A DNA stretch of 64,000 nt from an uncultured Psychrobacter sp. (GTDB lineage: Bacteria > Pseudomonadota > Gammaproteobacteria > Pseudomonadales > Moraxellaceae), in contig CANLXO010000007.1 in NCBI GenBank assembly GCA_947495055.1, positions 62,001-126,000 on the forward strand, written 5' to 3'. Under the pieces are notes generated by a model. It was not told the origin of the DNA. It saw only the letters and a list, made by a program, of their open reading frames with translations, and searched no databases. A program made the translations under genes and the position numbers. This document shows, in pieces, positions 1 through 8,191 of this stretch; positions within the stretch are counted from its first letter, which is position 1; every line of letters begins with the position of its first letter.

Positions 1-38
1 AGATGACTGGTGAGAGTTTACTTGTTAAAGCCCATTGA
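1..38 (+). CDS. gpmI: 3' end of phosphoglycerate mutase GpmI (partial)
   Basis: The first bases read in one frame (codons from position 3) as MTGESLLVKAH and then a TGA at 36-38. MTG(E/K)SL is the usual C-terminal tail of the cofactor-independent phosphoglycerate mutase, which interconverts 3- and 2-phosphoglycerate in glycolysis. A C-terminal processing protease downstream of gpmI is a common gammaproteobacterial arrangement, and a terminator follows at 149. Only eleven codons are visible, so the call rests on a short motif plus context. Confidence 0.62.
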   Translation, partial: MTGESLLVKAH

Positions 39-148
39 TATCCCTATGATTAGTACGTCATTAAAGCTATACGCTTGATTAGATAGTATGACCTATAACT
101 GCTATTACTGATCATTAACACGCTTGTCTACCGTAGTGAGCATTGATT

Positions 149-180
149 AAGGGAGAGATACTATTATCTCTCCCTTTTTT
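149..180 (+). terminator. intrinsic terminator of the upstream gene
   Basis: A perfect 10-bp stem, GGGAGAGATA (151-160) with TATCTCTCCC (165-174), a 4-nt loop and a run of six T. It closes the gpmI transcript. It also argues against a TTG start at 143 for the next gene, because that start would lie before the hairpin. Confidence 0.85.
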
Positions 181-250
181 ATATGGCTTAGGGCGTTTAA
201 TTACACTATTATTAACGAGATATCCCCTTTGTTTTTTAGATGAGTCATCT

Positions 251-1711
251 ATGTCCTATCTGCGATCTTCTATCTACACGGCTTTGAATAAGCCTATAGT
301 ACTGCAACCTACAGCGATAATGCATTACGCGTTAGCGCTCAGCTTGTTTGGGTCATTGAGTATCATAGGGAGCAATACTTATGCTGCGCCTACTGACAAA
401 AATACGCTTAAAGTTAGCGCTATAAGTCTCTCAAGTGAATATGACGATAGCGACAGTGATGCCGATGACGATGTCGATAGCGCTCCTGATAACACTGCTT
501 TGGATGACAGCGATGACTTCGGTAGTGACAACTCTGATGATGATTTGGAGTATCCAATGGACGACTCCGATGATTTGGATTCGGATATACCAGAGGAGGT
601 GTCACGCGTTTCTCTCAATGCTATTAGTCCTGATACGCTAAAGACCTTTGTCAAGGTCGTCGGTTTGGTACGGCGAGAATATATCAATGCAGTAAACGAT
701 GAGGCACTATTTAATAATGCGATTAGCGGTATGCTGACTAAGCTTGATAGTCATGCTGAGTTTTTGGATGCAGAAGCTTATGACAACCTGCGTGCGTTTA
801 CCCAAGGAGATGTTGGAGATATCGGTATCACCGTTATGTATCAGCCTCAAGCGGGGTACTGGGTAGTCACGGACGTCATCTCCGACTCGCCAGCAGACAA
901 AAATGATATCGATGTTGGTGATTATTTGCACCAAATTGATGACTTTGAGCTGGACGAAAACAACAGAAGTAATGATGTCAAACAGCTATTGTCTGGTATT
1001 GCTGGTACGCAGGTAGATGTGGTTACCTCTAGAGCAGGTAGGCGCAAGCATACAACGACGTTACAGCGTAATAATAGTAATCCAAAAGCCATAGAAACCC
1101 AACTAGTCGATGGTATCGCTATCATCAAACTGCCTGTATTTCAAAATAACAGCCGTGAAAAAATCATTGAAGGCGTGGTCGGACTTGACGCGCCAGTCTC
1201 TGGTATCTTGCTAGATGTGCGTGATAATCCAGGCGGCGTATTATCGTCAGCGATTAATATTGCTAGTCTGTTTATGACAGATATTGACGTGGTACAAGTC
1301 AAAAGCCGCAATGCAGATCCGCGTACGCTTAGCACCAAAGGCGTCGCTATTCTCAAACCACTACCTGTGGTGATCTTGCAAAATAGATATTCTGCCTCAG
1401 CAGCGGAAGTGTTAGCAAGCAGCCTACAAGCACAAAATCGCGCGCTGATCGTCGGTGAGATCAGTTATGGTAAAGGTTCGGTGCAGTCTGTGATTCCATT
1501 AGATAACGAGCAAGCTATCAAGCTGACTGTCGCGCATTATCTAACCGCAAATGGCGGTGAGATTGATGCAATCGGTGTTAAACCTGATGTCATGCTATTG
1601 GATAAAGAAAAAACGTGGGAGGCGCAGGCGCTGTCTATATTGCGTGAGCAGATACAGACTGACGGCATACGCTTTATAAATAAAAAAGAACAAAAAACCC
1701 AAGGTCAATAA
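251..1711 (+). CDS. S41 family C-terminal processing peptidase (CtpA-like)
   Basis: A periplasmic serine/lysine protease of the Prc/CtpA family, which trims or degrades envelope proteins. From ATG 251 the product is 486 aa. A hydrophobic export segment (about 24-45) ends in TYAAP. A PDZ domain lies at about 187-262 and the S41 catalytic domain at about 285-450. The nucleophile is S383 in SASAAE and the general base K408 in YGKGSVQ. Residues 64-110 are an unusually acidic Asp/Ser-rich stretch. The open frame extends back to a TTG at 143, but the hairpin at 149-180 makes that start unlikely. ATG 320 (MHYALAL) would give a more classical signal peptide and is a real alternative. It follows gpmI, as ctpA does in related bacteria. 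Confidence 0.88.
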   Translation: MSYLRSSIYTALNKPIVLQPTAIMHYALALSLFGSLSIIGSNTYAAPTDKNTLKVSAISLSSEYDDSDSDADDDVDSAPDNTALDDSDDFGSDNSDDDLEYPMDDSDDLDSDIPEEVSRVSLNAISPDTLKTFVKVVGLVRREYINAVNDEALFNNAISGMLTKLDSHAEFLDAEAYDNLRAFTQGDVGDIGITVMYQPQAGYWVVTDVISDSPADKNDIDVGDYLHQIDDFELDENNRSNDVKQLLSGIAGTQVDVVTSRAGRRKHTTTLQRNNSNPKAIETQLVDGIAIIKLPVFQNNSREKIIEGVVGLDAPVSGILLDVRDNPGGVLSSAINIASLFMTDIDVVQVKSRNADPRTLSTKGVAILKPLPVVILQNRYSASAAEVLASSLQAQNRALIVGEISYGKGSVQSVIPLDNEQAIKLTVAHYLTANGGEIDAIGVKPDVMLLDKEKTWEAQALSILREQIQTDGIRFINKKEQKTQGQ

Positions 1712-1777
1712 GTTATGAATAATACAGCCATCTAGCGTTTTACCAAGTGACAGAGATATAACCTTACTGACTTGCTG

Positions 1778-3445
1778 CTAATCTACTTGCTTATCTTCTG
1801 CGATATCTAGTTTTTTCATACGATATCTTAAGGAGCGAAACGTAGTCCCTAAACGCTCGGCGGCTTGAGTTTTATTCCAGTCAGTTTGTTTCAAAGCAGT
1901 GAGAATCAACTGTTTTTCTTGTTCTAACAGGTACTGCTCGAGTCCCTCTACTGGCAACTGTTCTACAGAAGTTTGAGACACGATCGCATTAGCATCAGTT
2001 GCTTGCTCGTTACTAGAGACGACGTGCTCTGGTTTTTGCTGGCCAATCGGATTATCAAAAGCTACCGCGCCGCGCTCGATCGCTAACGTGTGTCTAATAG
2101 CAGAAGGGTAGTGCTGAGTGGTCGTCCGATAAGGATACGCCGCCGTAGAATGCGGTTTGTCTATACTATTATCTTGAATGCTATTGCTATCTTGTGTAGT
2201 CGGCGGTACTGCGTTGTCAGCCGTATGATCGTCTACAAGACTGGGTTTTGCGTTTGTCGTTTGCTCTGGTGCTGATACTTCACCAAGTCCTAAATGTGTG
2301 ACATCGATCACTGAGGTATCAGCCAAAGTAATCGCGCGCTCAAGTAAGTTACGCAGCTCACGCACATTGCCTGCAAACTCGTGTTGCTGCAAGCGCAGGC
2401 AAGCCTCATCGGTAATTGTCGGATGCGTATCAAGTTGCCATTCACGCGCGATCACATCCAAAAAATGCGTCGTCAAAATAGGGATATCATCACGGCGAGT
2501 ATTGAGCGCCGGCAGTTTAAGCTCGATGACGTTGATGCGATAATATAAATCTTGCCTAAATGTACCCCTTTGTACCAATTGATCTAAATCTTTGTGAGTC
2601 GCTGATAGTATACGTATATCTACAGGCACCTCTTTGGTATCACCAATGGCGCGGACGGTTTTTTCTTGAATAGCTCGCAGTAGTTTGACTTGCATGGCAA
2701 GCGGCAAATCCGCCACTTCATCTAAAAATAACGTACCCCCATTGGCTTGTTGAAACAGCCCTTGTTTATCTGCGACCGCACCTGTAAAGCTGCCCTTTTT
2801 ATGACCAAAAAACTCTGACTCCATCAGCTCTGAGGGAATAGCGCCGCAGTTTACAGCGACAAAACTACCCTCGCGGCGCGGACTTAAGTCATGAATCAAG
2901 CGCGCGACTACCTCTTTGCCCGTGCCTGACGCGCCAGATAAGAACACAGGAGCTTGCGAGCGTGCCAGCTTGAGTACCGTTTTTTTGAGCGTGAGCATAA
3001 CCTTAGCGTTGCCGATAAGGCGCTCATCTAACATCTGCTGTTCAGGATTTGACTCAGGTTCAGATTCAGCCTTATGATCTTGGTGAATTACCTTTAGCGC
3101 ACTCTCTACCAGTTGCCGTAGGCGCGGAAGTTCAAGGGGTTTATTGACAAAATCAAAGGCACCAATCTTTAGAGCCTCAATAGCCAGATCCATACTGCCA
3201 TAAGCAGTAATCACCGCAACTGGACTGGTTGAGCTATTACTAATGAGCTTGACCAGATCTAGACCTGAACCATCAGGTAAGTTTAGATCCGTTAAACAAA
3301 AATCGTAGTGGCTCTCTTGCCAGTATTCTTTTGCCTGCGCCAAAGTATAAGCGACATCACTTTTGATACCCATTTTAGTCAAGGTAATTTGCATCAGGCG
3401 GCATAGATCAACTTCATCATCGACGACAAGGGCAGTCGTGGTCAT
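1778..3445 (-). CDS. pilR: sigma-54-dependent response regulator PilR
   Basis: An NtrC-class response regulator, 555 aa, that in related bacteria activates sigma-54 transcription of the pilin gene pilA for type IV pili. Domains: receiver (about 5-118) with phospho-acceptor D53 in LTDLNLPDG; AAA+ domain with Walker A GASGTGKE and the sigma-54 contact loop as GSFTGA, the variant usual in PilR; and a Fis-type helix-turn-helix at the C-terminus (NKTQAAERLGTTFRSLRYRM). A polar linker of roughly 100 residues (about 400-500) separates the AAA+ and DNA-binding domains, which accounts for the length above the roughly 445 aa usual for PilR. It follows pilS by 89 bp on the same strand, so the two are probably co-transcribed. 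Confidence 0.93.
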   Translation of the reverse strand: MTTTALVVDDEVDLCRLMQITLTKMGIKSDVAYTLAQAKEYWQESHYDFCLTDLNLPDGSGLDLVKLISNSSTSPVAVITAYGSMDLAIEALKIGAFDFVNKPLELPRLRQLVESALKVIHQDHKAESEPESNPEQQMLDERLIGNAKVMLTLKKTVLKLARSQAPVFLSGASGTGKEVVARLIHDLSPRREGSFVAVNCGAIPSELMESEFFGHKKGSFTGAVADKQGLFQQANGGTLFLDEVADLPLAMQVKLLRAIQEKTVRAIGDTKEVPVDIRILSATHKDLDQLVQRGTFRQDLYYRINVIELKLPALNTRRDDIPILTTHFLDVIAREWQLDTHPTITDEACLRLQQHEFAGNVRELRNLLERAITLADTSVIDVTHLGLGEVSAPEQTTNAKPSLVDDHTADNAVPPTTQDSNSIQDNSIDKPHSTAAYPYRTTTQHYPSAIRHTLAIERGAVAFDNPIGQQKPEHVVSSNEQATDANAIVSQTSVEQLPVEGLEQYLLEQEKQLILTALKQTDWNKTQAAERLGTTFRSLRYRMKKLDIAEDKQVD

Positions 3446-3534
3446 AGATATCCTTATTGTATTCAGGTAGCGCAGACAGCTATCGGCTTATAAAGTGCTG
3501 GGCTTTATAATATCAGTATATAACGACTTTTAGT

Positions 3535-5187
3535 TTACGTTCTCATCATTTGTTTGTCGATAGCAGGGGCAATTAGGCGAAAACAAGTTTTTTCGTGTTC
3601 AGGGACATACGTTAAGCGCGCTTGATTGGCTTCGCAAAAGGCTTGTGACAAATACAAACCCAAACCTGTACCTGAAGTATCTGTAGTAAAAAACGGGTTG
3701 AACAACTGCTCTATATCGGCCAAGTCCACGCCTGCGCCATCATCTAATATATCGATAGCTATTTCATTATTGATGTAATAGATCTCAATTTTGACATAAG
3801 CATGAGGGTGCGAGTAGCTGCTGTAACGCAGGCCATTGTTAATCAAGTTGATCAGTACTTGTTCTAATTGATGCGGATCAAATTGAATCATGGGCTGGTC
3901 TTGAATACTCAAAAACACATCATGCTCTTTAAAGTAATTTTCTATAAATTCAGGTATCCACCCGGCCAAAGCAATAGCTTGCTGCGCTGCGCTTTGCTGG
4001 CGAGATAACTTTAGAATGTCTTCAATGATACGATTGACGCGTTTGGTTTGCGTAAATATCATCTTGTACAGCTCATGGTTGTTAGCCACCGATGCTGACA
4101 ACTCACTCTCGTTTTCAGCCTCCAAAGTATCTTCCATCAATAGCTCGCTGGCTTGGGAGATAGTGGCAAGAGGGTTTCTGATTTCGTGTGCGATACTGGC
4201 AGTCAATTGACCTAAAGATGCCAGCTTTAACTGCTGCGCGCTGGCTTGTTCGCGGCGCAAATCTTCTAATATGATAAGTTGACTTGAACCCTTTAAAGGA
4301 GTGAGTTGTACGCGCAGTTTACCGACGATAGAGGCGCTATCTGATTTGGGTAATTCATAAATAAACAGACGCGACTGACCGGGTGCCACAGACAGGCAAC
4401 CTGCAAACAGCTGCGGATGACGCTGACTAAATTGCTCCTCAAAGCGAGAGGCGATATTGAGCAGCTGATGGGCGGCGCGGTTGGCTAGAACCACGCGCTT
4501 TTGGTCAATGACAATGACGCCGTTGACCATTTGTTTGATAACCTCTTGATTAATAGTGTTGAGCCGCTCTACCTCGTTTGAGTGCTTAGCGGCTAGCTTT
4601 TCAACTTGTACCAAACGTTGTGATATCGACCAGCTCAAAAACCCGACGGTCAAAAAGCTGGCGGACATAAGGAGCGCGTCGCCAAGATTGCTAAGGCTCA
4701 TGCTATTGGCAATAGCATAAAAAAACTGCTGGTAAATAACAAAGATAATCGCAAGTAAGGTGATGATCAGCGCCTGTGACCCGCTTAGCAACATAAAGCT
4801 TGCCGCCACGACCACCATATAGAGCATGGTGAGCTGTAAATCAGGCGCGCCATTGGTATATAGCAGCAAGCTTAGGATCACAATATCTAACGCTAAGCCA
4901 AATATTAGTTGCTGGCGTGGCTCTTTGGTCACGACATAAAACAAACCTAACAAGATTAAACTGAGGATGACATAAAAAACGAGAGCAGTCTGCTGTAGTA
5001 AGCTTGGCAATAATGAGCTGTCATCAGAACCGATAGAAGCATAACTCATCAGTATGAAAAATAGACTTATGACCAATCGGTAACTGCTATAGATCAGTCC
5101 AAGCCTACGCAGCTGCGTAAGCGGTAGCGTATCGCCTCTTTGCAGATATTGAGTTAAGGCCGACGCCGCACTAGTCGCATATTTCAT
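3535..5187 (-). CDS. pilS: sensor histidine kinase PilS
   Basis: The membrane sensor kinase partner of PilR, 550 aa. The first ~190 residues hold about six hydrophobic membrane segments, followed by a PAS-like stretch, a HisKA domain with the phospho-accepting His in SIAHEIRNPLATIS, and an HATPase domain with NLINNGLRYS (N box), DDGAGVD (G1) and GTGLGLYLS (G2). This layout and the adjacent pilR identify PilS, which in Pseudomonas is held at the cell pole and responds to pilin levels in the membrane. ATG 5187 is the only convincing start. A long gap and a repeat separate it from gacA. Confidence 0.93.
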   Translation of the reverse strand: MKYATSAASALTQYLQRGDTLPLTQLRRLGLIYSSYRLVISLFFILMSYASIGSDDSSLLPSLLQQTALVFYVILSLILLGLFYVVTKEPRQQLIFGLALDIVILSLLLYTNGAPDLQLTMLYMVVVAASFMLLSGSQALIITLLAIIFVIYQQFFYAIANSMSLSNLGDALLMSASFLTVGFLSWSISQRLVQVEKLAAKHSNEVERLNTINQEVIKQMVNGVIVIDQKRVVLANRAAHQLLNIASRFEEQFSQRHPQLFAGCLSVAPGQSRLFIYELPKSDSASIVGKLRVQLTPLKGSSQLIILEDLRREQASAQQLKLASLGQLTASIAHEIRNPLATISQASELLMEDTLEAENESELSASVANNHELYKMIFTQTKRVNRIIEDILKLSRQQSAAQQAIALAGWIPEFIENYFKEHDVFLSIQDQPMIQFDPHQLEQVLINLINNGLRYSSYSHPHAYVKIEIYYINNEIAIDILDDGAGVDLADIEQLFNPFFTTDTSGTGLGLYLSQAFCEANQARLTYVPEHEKTCFRLIAPAIDKQMMRT

Positions 5188-5285
5188 ATATCAATCAGTA
5201 AAGGTAAGGGGTTGGTTGAATATAACGTAAAGCTGATTTGGTTTTGACGATAGTTGTTGTTTCTATTTCTATCGATATTATTGAG

Positions 5286-5333
5286 ACTAAAACTAAGACT
5301 AAGACTAAGACTAAGACTAAGACTAAGACTAAG
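5286..5333. repeat. hexanucleotide tandem repeat (ACTAAG)n over the gacA stop
   Basis: Seven perfect copies of ACTAAG lie at 5292-5333, preceded by one imperfect copy ACTAAA (5286-5291). On the minus strand the unit reads CTTAGT. The TAG stop of the response regulator gene (complement of 5329-5331) falls inside the array. In the gene's frame every further unit supplies another TAG, so gain or loss of whole units cannot lengthen the protein. Confidence 0.9.
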
Positions 5334-5964
5334 GCTGAATCAAACCATGACGTATTGCTAGATGGGTAAGTTTGACGTCGCTATCGACACCGACCTTTTC
5401 GTAAATTCGGTAGCGATAAGTGTTAATGGTTTTGACACTGACAAATAATTGATCCGCAATCTGCTGCGGGCTTTGACAGTTAACTACCATCATAGCAACT
5501 TGTTTTTCGCGATCACTTAATAGATCAAAAGGGGAGGCCGCTTTGTCTGAAAGCAGCACTTCTGCCAATTGCTCAGCGACATCGTTGCTAAAGTAACGCC
5601 CGCCTTGATAGACTTTTTTGACCGCACGTATCATCTCATCTAATGGCGTACCCTTAGTAATATAGCCATTCACGCCCGCCTTTAGTAGCATAGAAGGGTA
5701 GGGCTGAGCGACCACGCTACTCACTGCCAAAATTTTGATGCCCATATCCAACTGAATCAAGCGTTTGGTGGCTTCAAGGCCGCCGATGTTTGGCATATTG
5801 ACATCGAGCAAAACGACATCAGGACGCAGCTGTTTGGCAAGCTTGATAGCCATATCGCCACTGTCTGCTTCGCCTGCAACTTCAATATCTGGACTGTCTG
5901 ATAACATACGGCTGATACCCATACGTACCAAATCATGATCATCTACTACTAATACTCGAATCAT
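5329..5964 (-). CDS. gacA: GacA/UvrY-type response regulator
   Basis: A 211-aa NarL/FixJ-type response regulator. The receiver domain has D8/D9, phospho-acceptor D54 (VVLLDVNMP) and the conserved lysine in GYITKGTPLDE. The C-terminal LuxR-type helix-turn-helix is LSDREKQVAMMVV...SPQQIADQLFVSVKTINTYRYRIYEKV. The receiver sequence VLVVDDHDLVRMGI and overall length match GacA/UvrY, which with GacS/BarA activates small RNAs that titrate the translational repressor CsrA/RsmA. No sensor gene is adjacent; the kinase at 51.8 kb is a possible partner by inference only. The 3' end lies in a hexamer repeat. Confidence 0.88.
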   Translation of the reverse strand: MIRVLVVDDHDLVRMGISRMLSDSPDIEVAGEADSGDMAIKLAKQLRPDVVLLDVNMPNIGGLEATKRLIQLDMGIKILAVSSVVAQPYPSMLLKAGVNGYITKGTPLDEMIRAVKKVYQGGRYFSNDVAEQLAEVLLSDKAASPFDLLSDREKQVAMMVVNCQSPQQIADQLFVSVKTINTYRYRIYEKVGVDSDVKLTHLAIRHGLIQP

Positions 5965-6378
5965 AGTTTTACTCTTTGCTATCTATCATTATAGGGTATA
6001 AATGGTAAAGAAAATGGGCGCAGCATTAACGACTATACTTTGTAGGCATGTTCGATAAACCTTTATGATTAAACCAAAGTAGCTAGAGTAATGTTTTTGT
6101 TGACTTTTTACCACAAAAAATATTGGTGCTACAAAGACAAATTGAAAATATTGCTCAAATGTTAATAAGTATTACTGTAATATAAAGCAAATGTAATAAA
6201 GTTTGAACAGCCAACGAATGCCCTTGTTAAGTGAGTGCAACGCGTTAAACTAAAACGCAATCCATGATACACTAAAAATACAGCAACTCTTACCGAGTCT
6301 ATACAAACATCTTTATAAACGCTACGCTTGCCAGTGATACTTCCTAAAATGAGTACTAGAGCGACAGCAGGGGGAAGA
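5965..6378. other. divergent intergenic region gacA / pbpG
   Basis: About 410 bp of AT-rich DNA between divergently transcribed genes. A TATAAT on the minus strand (complement of 5988-5993) is a candidate -10 for gacA, and GATACACT before position 6280 is a candidate -10 for the peptidase gene. Neither has a convincing -35. An open frame from 6328 runs into the peptidase gene but lacks the good ribosome binding site of ATG 6379. No further gene is visible. Confidence 0.4.
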
Positions 6379-7488
6379 ATGAAACATCTACCTATAAGCA
6401 AACAGCAACTTATCGCTACTATGATCTCACTTAGTTTAGGTAGCATGGCGCAAGCTGCGCTAACGATCAATGGTAGCGCCGATAGTGGCGCAAGCGCTCG
6501 TATGAGTTGGGGCGGCGCTGATAGCTTGTCTGAAGCTCGCAATATTATGTACAAATCAAATAGTGGCTCTACCAATAGTGGCTCTACTATAAGAAAAGTA
6601 GACAACGGTTATGGTACAACCAACCTAACTAATGCTGGCAGCTATGGTAGTAGTAGCAACAGTTACAACACTACTAATAACTACAATACAACCTACCGCG
6701 GCAGTTTTGGTAGTACCACTGACATGATTCCCATTAGTACCAACTCACGTAGTGTGGCGGTAATTGATGCCGAAACCGGTGAGTCTATCTATGAGAAAAA
6801 CGCTGATGTCGCTCGTCCTATGGCAAGTATTACCAAGATTATGACAGCGATGGTGGTGCTCGATAGCGGTCTTGATATGCGAGAGGAGCTCACCCTTGAC
6901 CCTGAGGATTTTGTCGGTCCTAAGCGTGCAAGCTCACGTCTTAAATCAGGCGATCGCCTCAACCGTGCTGAGATGCTACTGATGTCACTTATGAAATCAG
7001 AAAATCCTGCGGCAAAGAGTCTGGCACGTAACTATCCAGGGGGCTATAGTGCCTTTATGCGCGCCATGAACCGTAAAGCACAAGATTTAGGCATGACCAC
7101 TGCATTTTTTGGTGATCCAACAGGCCTTGATAAGCGCAACGTTGCCTCGTCAAATGATCTCGTCAAACTAGTACGCGCCGCGGGTAATTATGATGTTATT
7201 CGTCGTTTTTCGACCACCAAAAGCTACGATTTTTATGTGTCGAATTACTCAAACGGCAATCGTACTTATAAGGCTAATAACACCAGTAGCTTAGTACGCT
7301 CAGGTAACTATCCTATTGGCATCTCCAAAACAGGCTTTATTAATGAGGCTGGGCGCTGCGTGGTAATGGAGACTCGCGTCAATAATCGTCCCGCGATTAT
7401 CGTCATCTTAGGCGCTAATAGTTCAGCGACGCGCTGGGGTGATGCCAAAAACATCTTGAACAGTTTGGCCACGCGCCGTACGGTATAA
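6379..7488 (+). CDS. pbpG: D-alanyl-D-alanine endopeptidase, PBP7/8 type (peptidase S11)
   Basis: A low-molecular-weight penicillin-binding protein that cleaves D-Ala peptide bonds in peptidoglycan, acting in the periplasm. From ATG 6379, preceded by GGGGAAG, it is 369 aa with a signal peptide ending at about residue 27 (SMAQAA). The three active-site motifs of S11 serine peptidases are present: S150-ITK, S207-EN and K317-TG. A Ser/Asn/Gly/Thr-rich segment (about 45-120) sits between the signal and catalytic parts and includes a 15-bp in-frame duplication at 6559-6588. The short C-terminal part fits PBP7/PbpG better than PBP5. A strong terminator follows. Confidence 0.85.
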   Translation: MKHLPISKQQLIATMISLSLGSMAQAALTINGSADSGASARMSWGGADSLSEARNIMYKSNSGSTNSGSTIRKVDNGYGTTNLTNAGSYGSSSNSYNTTNNYNTTYRGSFGSTTDMIPISTNSRSVAVIDAETGESIYEKNADVARPMASITKIMTAMVVLDSGLDMREELTLDPEDFVGPKRASSRLKSGDRLNRAEMLLMSLMKSENPAAKSLARNYPGGYSAFMRAMNRKAQDLGMTTAFFGDPTGLDKRNVASSNDLVKLVRAAGNYDVIRRFSTTKSYDFYVSNYSNGNRTYKANNTSSLVRSGNYPIGISKTGFINEAGRCVVMETRVNNRPAIIVILGANSSATRWGDAKNILNSLATRRTV

Positions 7489-7521
7489 GTATTAAGGTTA
7501 CGATAAATGTTAAACATAAAA

Positions 7522-7555
7522 AAAGACCGTTATATGACATAACGGTCTTTTTTAC
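7522..7555 (+). terminator. intrinsic terminator, convergent pbpG / dksA-like
   Basis: A perfect 12-bp stem, AAAGACCGTTAT (7522-7533) with ATAACGGTCTTT (7539-7550), a 5-nt loop ATGAC and flanking A and T runs, so it can serve both converging genes. Confidence 0.9.
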
Positions 7556-7596
7556 TTTGATCATTTATCTTTACCATTTAAAGACAAGCTTGAGGG

Positions 7597-7926
7597 CTAC
7601 TCAGCATGTTCCATACATAAGGTGGCATAAGGTAGAGCTTCAAGGCGTTTGTCTTCAATATCTCTGCCGCATACCTCGCACTCGCCATACGTACCATTTT
7701 CGATACGGCTCAAGGCATTATTGACATAAATGAGACCTTGCTGCGCCTCCGCTTTTAGACTTTTTCTCATGTCATTTTGACGATATGAGATAGCTTGGTC
7801 TTCCCAATGCTCATTAAGATCGTCCTGCGGGTTTTGAATATGATCTTCAATATTATATATACGCGTCTGATACTCTTGTTGTAATTTTAACAACTCATTT
7901 TTTGCTTGGTCTATATCTATACTCAT
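7597..7926 (-). CDS. TraR/DksA family zinc-finger protein
   Basis: A 109-aa protein with an N-terminal coiled-coil-like region (about 5-75) and a C-terminal zinc finger. This is the layout of DksA/TraR proteins, which insert into the secondary channel of RNA polymerase and modulate initiation. Visible ligands are C83 and C86 (GECEVCG) and C104 with H107 (ATLCMEH), so the fourth Cys of classical DksA is a His here. It is shorter than DksA (about 150 aa) and closer in size to stand-alone TraR/YbiI-like members. ATG 7926 has an AGGAG-like site upstream (TTAGGAGAAAACC). It converges on pbpG across a shared terminator. Confidence 0.8.
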   Translation of the reverse strand: MSIDIDQAKNELLKLQQEYQTRIYNIEDHIQNPQDDLNEHWEDQAISYRQNDMRKSLKAEAQQGLIYVNNALSRIENGTYGECEVCGRDIEDKRLEALPYATLCMEHAE

Positions 7927-8107
7927 GGTTTTCTCCTAATAAATCTTTATTGTTTTGACGCTTAATCATAGTAGTAACGAGGTACAACTACCACCACGAA
8001 ATGTTATCAAGAACCCAACTTGATGTTCGATAAGCTATTTAGGGATGTATTTCTAGACGCTTATAGCAATAATTTGCATCAGTTATTTATGAGAAATCAA
8101 TAAAAAC

Positions 8108-8116
8108 TGCTAGAAT
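8108..8116 (+). promoter_or_regulatory. candidate extended -10 promoter for pgk
   Basis: TGCTAGAAT at 8108-8116 matches an extended -10 element (TGnTAtAAT with one change), about 75 bp before the pgk start. No good -35 is seen, as is common with extended -10 promoters. It was identified by inspection only. Confidence 0.4.
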
Positions 8117-8191
8117 ACAGCGTTTGTGAGTAATGGTAGTTTTATTCATTAGCCATCGATGATTTATAAATGAAAATGAGCGGAGTAGACC

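Noticed and set aside
143..250. TTG start at 143 extending the protease upstream
   Set aside because: A strong terminator hairpin (149-180) lies inside that extension; ATG 251 or 320 is more likely.
379..687. Ser-rich ORFs antisense to the protease acidic segment
   Set aside because: They are reverse-strand shadows of the Asp/Ser-rich coding region.
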